37,473 bases of DNA from positions 119,947-157,419 of the forward strand of contig NVWA01000012.1 in assembly GCA_002746535.1 (NCBI GenBank). The letters are read 5' to 3'. A program made the translations under genes and the position numbers. The notes beneath the pieces are model-generated. The model was not told where the DNA came from. It was given only the letters and a program-made list of their open reading frames with translations, and did not search any database. This DNA is from Planctomycetota bacterium (GTDB taxonomy: Bacteria; Planctomycetota; GCA-2746535). How positions within the stretch are numbered: position 1 is the first letter of the stretch; the number at the start of each line of letters is the position of its first letter. This document shows, one piece after another, positions 17,160 through 26,415 of this stretch.

Positions 17160-17236
17160 TTTAGTTTTTGCAAGACTTATTATAAATAGTTTAAACCAAA
17201 GACATTGGATAGCTTGTCTAAAACTCAACTTCTATA

Positions 17237-17992
17237 TCATTCTTTTTTAGCGCAGTAATTTTTGTATTCATCTTCGAATGGACATAATTTGCCATTTAGA
17301 CGTAATCCGCCGTGTGATAGATTGATACTCATTGCAGCCTTGTCAGAGGCTTCAACCCAATGTGGAGTTAAAAAAGTATTCCATAGAAATGAATTTGGTT
17401 TCATTTCATACGTTAAGGCATCATTTTCGTTTAAAGTTTTTGGACGTATAAAGTGTTCTTTGTCATAAGTTACTCGGGACTCTTTAGATACCCATTGGTC
17501 AACATCTTTTAAGCCACTAAATTTTTTGGTCCCATAAATTTGCCAAGCTAAAACATGAGAAAAATCCATGTGATAATTTGTAGAGCAATTTGGACCACTT
17601 ATAAAAACAATAGGATAGCATCGATCAAAAGTAAAACCTTGCGATAACAAAGCTTCTGTCCAAATGCTGACAACTGATTCATGAAAGCCTTCTAAGAACC
17701 CTCCAGGTTTATCAAAGGAAGATAATTCAAAATGAGCCAAGCAAAAAGAAGAGCTGAGGGCCTCCTCTATATTTAAACGTTGAAACGCATTTGAAATATC
17801 TTCGATGTCTAGCTTCTCTCCTTTGCTACCGATGCAAATTCGAGAAAATTCATCATAGCGCATTTCGGATACAATTTTATCAATAGGTGGAAAATCAAAA
17901 TTAAAAGGGATACATTCCCCTGACATTAAAAAATTGACTGATCCATCCCATGCGCGCTTAAAGTCTTCCCATTGCGTAAGATTTTTATGCAT
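17237..17992 (-). CDS. Cupin/JmjC-type Fe(II) oxygenase-like protein
   Basis: A 251-residue cytoplasmic protein with the JmjC/cupin_8 metal-site pattern. His141 and Asp143 sit in NYHMDFSHVLAWQIYGTKKF, a typical strand with the H-x-D motif and a following Q-I-x-G-x-K-x-F. His211 in LTPHWVEA completes the facial triad, and SINLSHGG is a usual late strand. Members are mostly Fe(II)/2-oxoglutarate hydroxylases acting on proteins, RNA or small molecules; the substrate is not visible here. The gene begins 39 bases after hisC on the same strand and may be the last of the operon that starts at 20991. Confidence 0.75.
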   Translation of the reverse strand: MHKNLTQWEDFKRAWDGSVNFLMSGECIPFNFDFPPIDKIVSEMRYDEFSRICIGSKGEKLDIEDISNAFQRLNIEEALSSSFCLAHFELSSFDKPGGFLEGFHESVVSIWTEALLSQGFTFDRCYPIVFISGPNCSTNYHMDFSHVLAWQIYGTKKFSGLKDVDQWVSKESRVTYDKEHFIRPKTLNENDALTYEMKPNSFLWNTFLTPHWVEASDKAAMSINLSHGGLRLNGKLCPFEDEYKNYCAKKE

Positions 17993-18031
17993 GAGGGCTT
18001 TGTCCTTGGATTATTAAATAGAAATAAGTAT

Positions 18032-19090
18032 TTAAAGAATAGAATTTAATACGGCAAGAATTTTTTCGGTATCTTCTTTTGTGCCAATACTGATACGTAT
18101 CGTATTTTCATAGCCAGGGTATTTCATATCGCGGACTCGAATATTTTTCTCAGCAAGTTTTTCATCAAGGTTGTCGATAGGTTTTTCAATTAGGTGAAAA
18201 TTGCATCCTGATGGCCAGAAATTAATATTTTTAGATTGATAAAACATTTCCATCATTGGTTTTGAAATGTTCATGACCTCATCGACATATGTTGAGACAT
18301 CTGTTTGGTGGTCAATACTAGTCATGGCAGCGGTTACAGACATCATATTTACTGCATATGGTCCACGCACTTTAATCATTTCGTTGATAAGAGAAGGTTG
18401 AGCTAACAGATAGCCAAACCGTAAAGCGGGGATACCCATGGCTTTTGAAAAAGTTCTAGTGACGATTACATTTTCATTCGTTTGTACCAAAGGTAGTGAT
18501 GTTTCGTTTATAAATTCAAAATAAGCCTCATCAATTAAAAACAAAACTTGTTTATTTTCACCGAGCAGTATTTGAATATCTTCTTGATCAAGCATTGATC
18601 CTGTGGGATTATTCGGATTACAAATAACACAAATTTTAACTTGTTGAGTTTTTAGAAGTTCTTTCACTTCTTTTAAAGGGTATCCGTTTTCAAAAGTATA
18701 GGATGGTGTAAGAATCTCAGCTTCCTGTAAATTTGCCGAATGAGCAAACATCGTGAAGGAAGGTTGTGGAATTATAATTTTATCGCCTTTGCTTAAGTAT
18801 GTTCTAAAGGCCGTATCAATAGCATTGTCTGAACCATTTGAAAGCATTAAGTAGTCTCTATCTGTGTTGATAAACGCGGATAGCTTTTCAATTAAAGGAT
18901 TGTATTCTGGGTAAATTTGTAAATTACCCTCTTGGGCAAATTTCTGTAGGGCGGCAACAACTTCTTTGGAGGGAGGCATCGTCCTCTCATTAAAATCTAA
19001 GAGCAAATTGGATCCTGATCTTCGACCTTCTAGGGGTGGGACATAAGCCTTCATTGCAGCTATGTTTTTTCTTGGGTTAATTTTTGTCAC
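18032..19090 (-). CDS. hisC: Histidinol-phosphate aminotransferase-like PLP enzyme
   Basis: A 352-residue class I/II aminotransferase of the HisC group, which normally converts imidazole acetol phosphate and glutamate to histidinol phosphate. Visible marks are SNGSDNAID (PLP phosphate site), CNPNNPTG at 157-164, DEAYFEF at 187-193, the PLP lysine Lys216 in TFSKAMG, and an arginine in ALRFGY. The start lies 3 bases after the scpB stop. HisC-like proteins also serve in aromatic amino acid, cobalamin (CobD) and other pathways. No his genes are nearby, so the substrate is less sure than the family. The corrinoid gene cobS is 8 kb away, so a CobD role is possible but unsupported. Confidence 0.85.
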   Translation of the reverse strand: MTKINPRKNIAAMKAYVPPLEGRRSGSNLLLDFNERTMPPSKEVVAALQKFAQEGNLQIYPEYNPLIEKLSAFINTDRDYLMLSNGSDNAIDTAFRTYLSKGDKIIIPQPSFTMFAHSANLQEAEILTPSYTFENGYPLKEVKELLKTQQVKICVICNPNNPTGSMLDQEDIQILLGENKQVLFLIDEAYFEFINETSLPLVQTNENVIVTRTFSKAMGIPALRFGYLLAQPSLINEMIKVRGPYAVNMMSVTAAMTSIDHQTDVSTYVDEVMNISKPMMEMFYQSKNINFWPSGCNFHLIEKPIDNLDEKLAEKNIRVRDMKYPGYENTIRISIGTKEDTEKILAVLNSIL

Positions 19091-19093
19091 AAC

Positions 19094-20029
19094 TTAAACG
19101 ATATCCTTAATGTCTTCGATTGATGGAAGGTCGTCAATTTCGTTTAGCCCGTAGGTTTCCAAAAATTTCTTTGTAGTGCCGTATAAATTGGGATTTCCTA
19201 TTTCTGGGCTTTTACCATTAATTTGAACAAGATCTTTTTCCATTAGATTTCTGATGTGACCGCCACAGTCAACGCCTCTTATGTTATCTACTTCTACTTT
19301 CGTAATAGGTTGTTTATAAGCGATAATGGCCATGGTTTCAGTGCTAGCAGGTGTGAGCGTTTCAACTTTCTGTTTTACATAGACTTCACGTAACCACGGT
19401 TCAAAAATAGAATCTGTTCTGATTTGGTAGCCTCCGCCAATTTCTTGAACTCGAAAAGATCGTTTATTCTCTAAATAAAACTCATTTAATTCTGCGATTG
19501 CTTCAATTATTTCTGTTTCTGTTATGCCTTTAATTGCTAACGCAATTTTCTTAGCTGTCATAGGTGTTCTTGAACACAGCATGACTGCTTCAACAATTTG
19601 AGGTGTTGTTAAATCTTTTGCTTCAACGCCGCTATCTTTTAGTGAAACTTTTGGTTTAGCTTTGGGTTTTACTTTAAAAAGTTCTTCATTAATTTTTGTT
19701 TTAGTCAATACCTCAGGAGCTTGAATTTCTTCTGAGCGGTCAATGGTGTCGTCATCATCTTCTGCAAAAAGGTTTCCTTCTTTTACTTTCATAGCCTCTA
19801 TTTCATCTTCATCCATCCCAGGAAATAAAGCTGTGCGAGCTTCTTTGGCTAAAAGCTTTGCTTCCTTAGCCAAGATTGTCATTGGGTCTGCTTCCTCAAC
19901 TAATTTTTTACCAATGTTGTAAAATCTTTCCCAGATGACGGGTGGGACCTTATACCCTTCAACAAAATAAGTTTCGTTATCTTCTTCTTTTAACTTTTTA
20001 AATTTTGAACTTTCAAAGGTAAGTGTCAT
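19094..20029 (-). CDS. scpB: Segregation and condensation protein B with N-terminal extension
   Basis: ScpB joins ScpA and Smc in the condensin complex that compacts and segregates the chromosome. The C-terminal half has the ScpB pair of winged helices: an early T-P-Q-I-V-E-A-V-M-L-C-S-R-T-P-M region, then TPASTETMAIIAYKQPIT, VDNIRGVDCGG, and GNPNLYGTTKKFLETYGL. About 140 residues precede it: a Smc/ScpA-unrelated helical region and a charged stretch rich in D and E (EDDDDTIDRSEE). Typical ScpB proteins have 180-200 residues, so this extension is unusual. The start overlaps the SurA-like stop by 4 bases (ATGA). No scpA is in the window. The function is firm; the extension's role is unknown. 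Confidence 0.88.
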   Translation of the reverse strand: MTLTFESSKFKKLKEEDNETYFVEGYKVPPVIWERFYNIGKKLVEEADPMTILAKEAKLLAKEARTALFPGMDEDEIEAMKVKEGNLFAEDDDDTIDRSEEIQAPEVLTKTKINEELFKVKPKAKPKVSLKDSGVEAKDLTTPQIVEAVMLCSRTPMTAKKIALAIKGITETEIIEAIAELNEFYLENKRSFRVQEIGGGYQIRTDSIFEPWLREVYVKQKVETLTPASTETMAIIAYKQPITKVEVDNIRGVDCGGHIRNLMEKDLVQINGKSPEIGNPNLYGTTKKFLETYGLNEIDDLPSIEDIKDIV

Positions 20030-20991
20030 TTTTCTGCTTTCAAATTTAATAATCGTTGGATATTGTATTGTTTTTTTATTTTGTCAAAAGCACCAGCTAT
20101 TAGGCTTTCTCTTACTTTTTTTGATTTCAGTTTATCATGGATTTGCGACTGTACTTCTGTGAATGGTAGGGTCCTGCCGGCCAAGTCTTTTACCACTTTA
20201 TAGATTTGAAATCCATTTAAATCTTGAATCACGGGTGTAATTTGATTGTTAGGTGTTTTAAAGACATCAATAAAATTTTTCTTGTCTTTCATTTTTAAGG
20301 GTACGCCAAATCTTCTGTCGTAGCCACGGATAAAATACTTTTTACTTTTCCATAGCATATCAATGTGTTTTGGATCTTTTTCCCAGGCGACTTTGATTTC
20401 GTTTGCAAGTTTCAGAGCCTCTGATTTTGAGATATCATTTCTTAAATCTGTTGGTGCAGGTGAATTTCTATGAAAAATGGTAATGTTAACAACTTGTTTT
20501 GCAGGAGGCTCAATGTAAATCCCTTTGTATTTCTCATAGTGATCTTTCATTTCTTTTTCTGTAACGAGAATAGTGTTGCCTAATATTCTTTGAATGCCAA
20601 TTTCACGTCGAATTTTTTTTCTAAAATCTGCCAGTGTAATTTTTTGGTTTTTCAAAAAGGTTTGAATAGATGCGAAACCTCCTTGAGTCAATCGTAGTTG
20701 TTTCAAAATTCTTTTGATATATAGATCAACTTCCTTTATAGAGACTGCTTTTAATTTTTGCTTTTTAAGTTCCATTGTGACAATTTCTTCAACAATCATA
20801 TTTTCAAGAATGGCATATCCATGTTTCGAAATTAACCGTTGGATAAGATCAGATGTTTTTAGCTCAGTGTCATTTATTTTTGCGGCAACTCTGTCTATTT
20901 TTAATTTTACGTCACGAGCATAATTAAAATTGTTTGTTAGCAGAAACCCGAGGGCAAAAAACAGGATAATTTTTAGCAGATTTTTTTTCAT
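20026..20991 (-). CDS. SurA-like periplasmic chaperone/peptidyl-prolyl isomerase
   Basis: A 321-residue exported protein with an N-terminal signal (helix near residues 4-22, then a likely cleavage after N-Y-A). Residues 30-145 or so match the SurA N-terminal helical domain (RVAAKINDTELKTSDLIQRL, then long helices to DFRKKIRREIGIQRIL). About 165-280 resembles a parvulin-type domain, with ITPVIQDLNGFQIYKVVKDLAGR as its typical last strands. SurA escorts outer-membrane proteins to BAM. It leads a tight operon with scpB (4-base overlap) and hisC. Start context: a TATAAT in the hairpin at 21018-21033 lies about 30 bases upstream. Homologs include PrsA-like proteins, so the name surA is not given. 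Confidence 0.8.
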   Translation of the reverse strand: MKKNLLKIILFFALGFLLTNNFNYARDVKLKIDRVAAKINDTELKTSDLIQRLISKHGYAILENMIVEEIVTMELKKQKLKAVSIKEVDLYIKRILKQLRLTQGGFASIQTFLKNQKITLADFRKKIRREIGIQRILGNTILVTEKEMKDHYEKYKGIYIEPPAKQVVNITIFHRNSPAPTDLRNDISKSEALKLANEIKVAWEKDPKHIDMLWKSKKYFIRGYDRRFGVPLKMKDKKNFIDVFKTPNNQITPVIQDLNGFQIYKVVKDLAGRTLPFTEVQSQIHDKLKSKKVRESLIAGAFDKIKKQYNIQRLLNLKAEK

Positions 20992-21302
20992 TTATTAAAC
21001 ACCTTCTTTAAAATTTCAGCATTATAGAATGCTTTCTTAATTAAAAAACCAATTCATGACAGTTTCCAACAATATTTGGTTTTGGTTGAAAGAAATACTT
21101 TGATACTGTAATTCCTATATTTAGAAAATACTTGCTATAAAAAAAGCACCTTTATATCGTTTATAAGACGGTTCATTTGACGATTTTTCCAAATCCTACT
21201 TGTAATTTTGTAAAAAGAATGCATTTGGCAAAAAGTTCTAAAATTGAAACAAGGGAGAATATCCTTTTTAAGTTGAACTAAAAAGACGGATTAGGATAGT
21301 AG
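20992..21302. other. 311-base divergent intergenic region
   Basis: It separates the surA-like operon (minus) from the 5-oxoprolinase gene (plus), so promoters for both must lie here. The palindrome AGCATT-ATAG-AATGCT at 21018-21033 contains a minus-strand TATAAT. On the plus side, AGGA lies 6 bases before the ATG at 21303. I saw no good plus-strand promoter pair and no small ORF with a convincing ribosome site. Confidence 0.6.
21018..21033 (-). promoter_or_regulatory. Palindrome with embedded -10 box before the SurA-like gene
   Basis: AGCATT and AATGCT flank a 4-base centre (ATAG on plus), and the minus strand reads TATAAT across it at 21021-21026. The -35 is not clear: TTGGTT at 21047-21052 is 20 bases away. 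An operator over the -10 would be a plausible reading. Confidence 0.4.
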
Positions 21303-24300
21303 ATGATTTTAAAGTTAAAGCGGAGTTCTCTTAAAATGTGGCAAATATGGATTGATACTGGTGGAACATTTACCGATTGTTTGGGCGTTGACCCTGATGG
21401 CAATGAGTACCGAGCTAAGGTTCTATCAAATAGCTCAATTAGAGGAGTAGCCATTCAAGGTAAAGTTGCATCGCGATCTATGAAGATTTCTGAGATTTTA
21501 GATTTGCCGGAAAACTTTTTTGATGGAATTGAAATCCATTTTTTAAAAAGTGGCTTTAAGACAAAAATATTAAATTTTAATAAAACATCATCATTAATGG
21601 TTCTGGAATCATTTTTAAAAGAAGATTTTGAAGAACAAACGGCATTTGAAATAATTTTTCCATTTGAACCACCCATTCTTGGAGCAAAAATATTAACAAA
21701 TACGTTGCCAAATCAATCTTTACCTCCTTTAAAAATGCGTTTAGCAACGACTCGTGGCACGAATGCATTGCTTGAACGGGGAGGTTCAAAAGTTGGCCTC
21801 CTTGTGACGAAAGGTTTTGCTGATATTTTAAAAATAGGAACACAGCAACGTCCGGATTTATTTTCACTCGATATTAAAAAGCCGAAAATGTTATATGAGT
21901 CTGTATTTGAAGTTGATGAAAGAATAAGTTCTTGTGGAGAAGTCTTAAACGAATTAGGTGAAAGCGATGTAAATGAAATTATTGAAAATCTCAAAAATGA
22001 AAATATTGAAACAATAGCGATATCATTGATGAATGGTTTTGTGAATTCGGATCATGAATTAGCAATTAAAAAATTAATAATAAGTGCTGGCTTTAAGTTT
22101 ATATCTGTCTCAAGCGAACTTTCTGAGCAAATTAATTATTTTCAAAGAACATCAACAACTGTTATTGACGCCTACTTATCAAAGATAATGGAGACCTATT
22201 TAGATAATGTTGAAAAAGAACTATCAAGTGGCCAGTTAGAAATAATGACGAGTGCCGGAGGGTTAATTCAAAGAGATGCGTATCATGCGAAGGACAGTTT
22301 ATTAAGTGGGCCGGCAGGTGGCTTAGTTGGAGCTGCTGGAATTGGGCATCAATCCGGTTATTCAAAAATTATTCCATTTGATATGGGAGGTACTAGTACA
22401 GATGTGTCAAGGTATAATGAAAGATTTGAGTATGTTAGAAGTCATGTCGTAGGTGATGCAAAACTATTATCAAATGCTTTAAAGATTGAAACGGTTGCTG
22501 CTGGGGGTGGGTCTGTCTGTAGTTTTAATGATGATGCTTTATCTGTTGGGCCAGAAAGTGCTAGAGCCTTTCCAGGGCCAGCTTGTTATGGTGCTGGAGG
22601 TCCTTTAACAATAACAGATGTTAATTTACTGCTTGGACGATTAGACCCTAATGATTTTAATATTCCAGTTTTCCCAGAAGAATCCTCAATTCGTTTGTAT
22701 GAAATTTTAGAAAGAGTCAATGTTGTTTATGACAATAAAATGAGTAGAGAGCAATTGCTGACGGGTTTTTTGAAAATCGCAAATGAAATTATGGCAAATG
22801 CGATTACTAAAATCAGTGTTAGCGAAGGGTATGATAGTCAAGAGTATGTGATGGTGGCCTTTGGAGGTGCCGGAGGGCAATCGGCTTGTCATGTCGCTGA
22901 AAAATTATCTATCAGAAAAATTTTATGTCCTTATCACTCGGGTATTTTAAGTGCCTTTGGTTTAAAGCAAGCTGTCAGAGAGGTCGTATTAAGTAAACGT
23001 TTAATAGTGGGTGCAGAAGAGAAAGAGAAGATTAAAAAAGAACTTGAATTGTTGAGTGAAAAGTGTTTGCAAAAAATGGGAGCCCAAGTAACTAAAACAG
23101 AAGTAAGAAGTAAAACCGTTTATCTTCGATTGGTTGGGCAGGAATCAACCTTGCCGGTTCTGTGGGATGATGAAAAATCTCTCATTGAGCAATTTGAGAT
23201 TGAGTTCAAAACAATTTTTGGCTATATTCCGCAAAATATACAAGTTGAAGTAGAGACGATACAAGTGATTGTGGCTGAAATACAAAAAGCGCCACTTGAA
23301 GAAAAATTTCATATTAAATCGGATGCGATAAAATCGGGATCTAAGGTTAAATCTTTTGTTAATGATGAGTGGCAACAAATACCCGTGTATAAAAGAAAAG
23401 ATTTAAAACCACATGAGCAAATAAAAGGTCCTGCCATATTACAAGATCATTTTTCTACGACGTTTATTGAAGACGAATGGGTTGGTGTCTGTGGTAGTGA
23501 CAGAACCTTACTGCTAGAGCAGGTTTCAGAAAAAGTTGAAGCACCCAAAGAATCTTCTTATTTAATAGATTTAGAATTATACACAAATAGGTTTCGTTCA
23601 ATTGTTGACGAAATGGGATTGATGTTAGAGCGAACAAGCGTATCCACAAATATCCGTGATCGATTAGACTTATCTTGTGCGTTATTAGATGCTGAAGGCA
23701 ATTTAATTGTAAATGCGCCGCATGTTCCTGTTCATCTAGGTGCGATGAGTTTTTGTGTCAAAAAAGTCGTTCAACTATTTAATTTAAAATCTGGAGATGT
23801 GATTTTAACAAATCATCCTGGGTTTGGAGGTTCGCATTTGCCAGACGTTACGGTAATTACTCCCGTTTTTATAAATGAAAATGAGGTGAATAATCATTTG
23901 ATTGGATACGTTGCCAACAGAGCTCATCATGCCGAAATTGGTGGCACTAGACCAGGTTCAATGGTGGCAAATTCTACTTGCTTAGAAGAAGAAGGCGTGA
24001 TCATCTCTCCTTTTTTACTTTATGATGGTGGCAAAGAAAATTATGATAAACTTAAAACTATTTTGGGAAGTTCAAAATTTCCTTCTAGACGAGTAGAAGA
24101 TAACCTTGCCGATATACGAGCACAGGTCGCAGCAAATTTAAAAGGCGAGGAAGCCTTATTGGGTTTATGTAAGAAAAATCATGTTGACTCCGTAAAAATG
24201 TTTATGGGTGAAATTATGAATAATGCTTCAAGGGTTATGGATCGACGATTAGCTCTTTTGCCAAGTAGTAACTATCATTTCAAAAAAATTATGGATGACG

Positions 24301-25103
24301 GTACTTTAATTTGCGTAAAAATTCATGTTGATAAGAAGAGCATCGAATTTGACTTTTCTGGAAGTAGCGAACAGCATAAGGGAAATTTAAATGCTACTCC
24401 TGCTATTGTTAGAAGTGCCGTGATTTATTTTCTAAGGGTGTTTGTGAATGAAGAGCTACCTCTAAATGATGGATTAATGAAAAATGTGGAAATTGTATTA
24501 CCAACATCATTTTTAAACCCTGATTTTAAATTAGAACCTGAGTTTTGTGCGGCGGTCACGGCTGGAAATGTTGAAACCAGTCAGGCAATTGTTGATTGTT
24601 TGATAAGAAGTTTTGACATGGCCGGAAGCAGTCAGGGTACCATGAACAATTTTATTTTTGGTAATGATCGCTATAGCTATTATGAAACGATAGGTGGAGG
24701 TGCAGGAGCGACGAATAAGTGTAATGGTGCTGATGCTGTTCATACACATATGACCAACACCGCTATAACTGATCCAGAAATATTGGAAAAAAATTATCCT
24801 GTAATTTTAAATGAATTTTCTATAAGAAAAAATTCTGGAGGAGAAGGACGTTTTAAAGGCGGTGAGGGTATTCTAAGGAAGTTTACTTTTTTAGATGAAA
24901 TGGAAGTGTCGTTGATCACTCAAAATCGAACCAAAGAAGTTTCTGGTTCACACGAAGGTGGTAAAGGAAAATCAGGCACCCAGGTTTTGATCAAAAAAAA
25001 TGGAAAAAAAATAAAACTGTCTTATACGGAAAGCTTTTCCGTATCAATTGGAGATCAGGTAATAATTGAAACACCTGGAGGTGGAGGTTATGGTAAAAAG
25101 TAA
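21303..25103 (+). CDS. Fused hydantoinase A/B (5-oxoprolinase family) enzyme
   Basis: A 1266-residue ATP-dependent amidohydrolase, cytoplasmic. The family opens 5-oxoproline or hydantoins, so likely roles are pyroglutamate recycling or N-heterocycle use. The HyuA part has the phosphate loop DTGGTFTD at 18-25, then ATTRGTNALLERGG, GPAGG and DMGGTSTDVS (about 335-370), ending with the C-terminal HyuA domain to about 690. HyuB begins near 752 (TNRFRSIVDEMGLMLERT) and shows GSHLPDVTV, ANRAHHAEIGG, GNVETSQ and a G-G-G-G-Y end. Fusion of both parts in one chain is common for 5-oxoprolinase. A second ATG at 21336 would give MWQIWIDTGG, a usual family start; 21303 is kept because AGGA lies 6 bases before it. 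Confidence 0.9.
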   Translation: MILKLKRSSLKMWQIWIDTGGTFTDCLGVDPDGNEYRAKVLSNSSIRGVAIQGKVASRSMKISEILDLPENFFDGIEIHFLKSGFKTKILNFNKTSSLMVLESFLKEDFEEQTAFEIIFPFEPPILGAKILTNTLPNQSLPPLKMRLATTRGTNALLERGGSKVGLLVTKGFADILKIGTQQRPDLFSLDIKKPKMLYESVFEVDERISSCGEVLNELGESDVNEIIENLKNENIETIAISLMNGFVNSDHELAIKKLIISAGFKFISVSSELSEQINYFQRTSTTVIDAYLSKIMETYLDNVEKELSSGQLEIMTSAGGLIQRDAYHAKDSLLSGPAGGLVGAAGIGHQSGYSKIIPFDMGGTSTDVSRYNERFEYVRSHVVGDAKLLSNALKIETVAAGGGSVCSFNDDALSVGPESARAFPGPACYGAGGPLTITDVNLLLGRLDPNDFNIPVFPEESSIRLYEILERVNVVYDNKMSREQLLTGFLKIANEIMANAITKISVSEGYDSQEYVMVAFGGAGGQSACHVAEKLSIRKILCPYHSGILSAFGLKQAVREVVLSKRLIVGAEEKEKIKKELELLSEKCLQKMGAQVTKTEVRSKTVYLRLVGQESTLPVLWDDEKSLIEQFEIEFKTIFGYIPQNIQVEVETIQVIVAEIQKAPLEEKFHIKSDAIKSGSKVKSFVNDEWQQIPVYKRKDLKPHEQIKGPAILQDHFSTTFIEDEWVGVCGSDRTLLLEQVSEKVEAPKESSYLIDLELYTNRFRSIVDEMGLMLERTSVSTNIRDRLDLSCALLDAEGNLIVNAPHVPVHLGAMSFCVKKVVQLFNLKSGDVILTNHPGFGGSHLPDVTVITPVFINENEVNNHLIGYVANRAHHAEIGGTRPGSMVANSTCLEEEGVIISPFLLYDGGKENYDKLKTILGSSKFPSRRVEDNLADIRAQVAANLKGEEALLGLCKKNHVDSVKMFMGEIMNNASRVMDRRLALLPSSNYHFKKIMDDGTLICVKIHVDKKSIEFDFSGSSEQHKGNLNATPAIVRSAVIYFLRVFVNEELPLNDGLMKNVEIVLPTSFLNPDFKLEPEFCAAVTAGNVETSQAIVDCLIRSFDMAGSSQGTMNNFIFGNDRYSYYETIGGGAGATNKCNGADAVHTHMTNTAITDPEILEKNYPVILNEFSIRKNSGGEGRFKGGEGILRKFTFLDEMEVSLITQNRTKEVSGSHEGGKGKSGTQVLIKKNGKKIKLSYTESFSVSIGDQVIIETPGGGGYGKK

Positions 25104-25107
25104 CAGG

Positions 25108-25122
25108 ACTACCATATGTAGT
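25108..25122 (+). repeat. Small inverted repeat just after the oxoprolinase gene
   Basis: ACTAC (25108-25112) and GTAGT (25118-25122) flank CATAT. A T-run appears only 23 bases later, so a terminator role is doubtful. Confidence 0.25.
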
Positions 25123-25269
25123 AGAATAATTTAAGCGGATCCTTTTTTATTAATTAAGTTTAAGTTATTATTAGAAAACTATGATGGTTGAATAAATTTT
25201 AATAATTTTCCTCAAAGTGAATGTTAATGGTTTCTCTGTTTTGTAAATTACCTTTGCAGTCTAATTTAT

Positions 25270-25301
25270 TTGCATAAAATTGTAATAGTAGTATATATAA
25301 T
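25270..25301 (+). promoter_or_regulatory. Candidate promoter for the FeeM-like gene
   Basis: TTGCAT (25270-25275) is followed after 18 bases by TATATA (25294-25299), or after 20 by TATAAT (25296-25301). An 8-base palindrome GACTAGTC (25303-25310) sits just downstream, where a repressor could act. The gene begins at 25340 with an AAAAGGAAA ribosome site. Confidence 0.42.
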
Positions 25302-25339
25302 AGACTAGTCGGCATAGTTGTAATGAAAAGGAAAGTCTT

Positions 25340-26179
25340 ATGGATGCATCGAATGATTCTGCAGCTCAAAAAAAAGAGATCATAAAAAATAAAAGCGATA
25401 TTTTGAAACCCCTTGATAACACTTCTTTGCCAAGGGTACAGATAGCCAATACAAGAGAATTAAAAGTAAAAGCTTTTAGATTGTTGTATGAATCGTATCT
25501 TGAAAAAGGATTTGCTCAGGAGAGTGAGTCTAAAATGTGGTATAGTATTTTTGATTTATTACCTGATACTGCAATTGTAGTTGCAATTAATGATGAAGAT
25601 GAGGTTGTTGGTGCCTTGACGATTGTTCTTGATAGTGAAATTGGATTACCTGCCGATGAACTATGTAAGGGTGAGCTTGAAGAATTTCGAAAGGGTCATA
25701 CCCTTGCTCAAATTGCTTCTTTGTGTGTTAAGGGAAAAGTGAGATCGGACCTTGGATTGTTGATAAAATTATGTAATTATGCCTTTTTGTATGCAAAGGG
25801 TTTGAAGAGTATTACGGATTTTATTATTACTGTTAATCCAAAAAACATGAATTTTTACATTCAGAAATTATTATTTGCTCAAATCGGTCAAGAAGGTCTT
25901 TATAGTAAATTAGGAGGTAACCCAGCTGTAATTTTACAATTAGATCTAGAAGAGGCCGAATTAGTATCTAGACAACTTCGTGATGAGCCTTCTAAGCATT
26001 TGTATGATCAGTTTTATAATGTTTCAGAGAAAAAAGATGACTTTGATAAATTATTCGAAACAAAAATGTCTATGAATTGCAGTACAGAGGATTTCGGTTA
26101 TTTCGTAAATCAAAATTGCTTGATGACCAAGGCTGTTGGTAAAGACGGTTATACTCATAATTTAATGCTTTCTATCTAA
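25340..26179 (+). CDS. FeeM-like N-acyl amino acid synthase (GNAT fold)
   Basis: A 279-residue cytoplasmic protein resembling the FeeM/autoinducer-synthase group of acyltransferases. FeeM enzymes join acyl chains from acyl carrier protein to amino acids such as tyrosine. Recognisable stretches are FRLLYESYLEKGF (the usual strand-helix start), IFDLLPDTAIVVAINDEDEVVGALTIVLDSEIGLPADE, LAQIASLCV and VNPKNMNFYIQKLLF. No signal peptide. The gene stands alone behind a candidate promoter with a palindrome. The final 80 residues are polar and lack a match. A more general GNAT acetyltransferase is the alternative. Product and acyl donor are unknown. Confidence 0.7.
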   Translation: MDASNDSAAQKKEIIKNKSDILKPLDNTSLPRVQIANTRELKVKAFRLLYESYLEKGFAQESESKMWYSIFDLLPDTAIVVAINDEDEVVGALTIVLDSEIGLPADELCKGELEEFRKGHTLAQIASLCVKGKVRSDLGLLIKLCNYAFLYAKGLKSITDFIITVNPKNMNFYIQKLLFAQIGQEGLYSKLGGNPAVILQLDLEEAELVSRQLRDEPSKHLYDQFYNVSEKKDDFDKLFETKMSMNCSTEDFGYFVNQNCLMTKAVGKDGYTHNLMLSI

Positions 26180-26180
26180 A

Positions 26181-26200
26181 AAATAATTACACCATTATTT
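26181..26200 (+). terminator. AT-only hairpin after the FeeM-like gene
   Basis: AAATAAT (26181-26187) pairs with ATTATTT (26194-26200) around TACACC, directly after the stop. Downstream T content is modest, so it is only a weak candidate. Confidence 0.32.
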
Positions 26201-26415
26201 AGGTTTTATCTTTCTCAACACAGTATTCTCTTCTTTAATAAATTTGACATTTTTTCTTGTCCATAAATGCAACGGTTTTTTCTTAAAACATATTTGTAAC
26301 ACATTTAATTAAATATTTATATTACATGTAAAATATTACAAAATACCTATTGATAACTTCGGCAAGTTTGATACAAACCTCTAATTTAAGCTAGTACTTG
26401 CATAAGATTGGTGTG

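Noticed and set aside
21577..21994. Overlapping minus-strand frames inside the oxoprolinase gene
   Set aside because: They lie opposite strongly conserved HyuA sequence and lack ribosome sites.
26244..26272. TTGACA as a promoter -35 before the pseudopilin
   Set aside because: No acceptable -10 occurs at 16-18 bases; the nearest AT-rich match is only 14 bases away.
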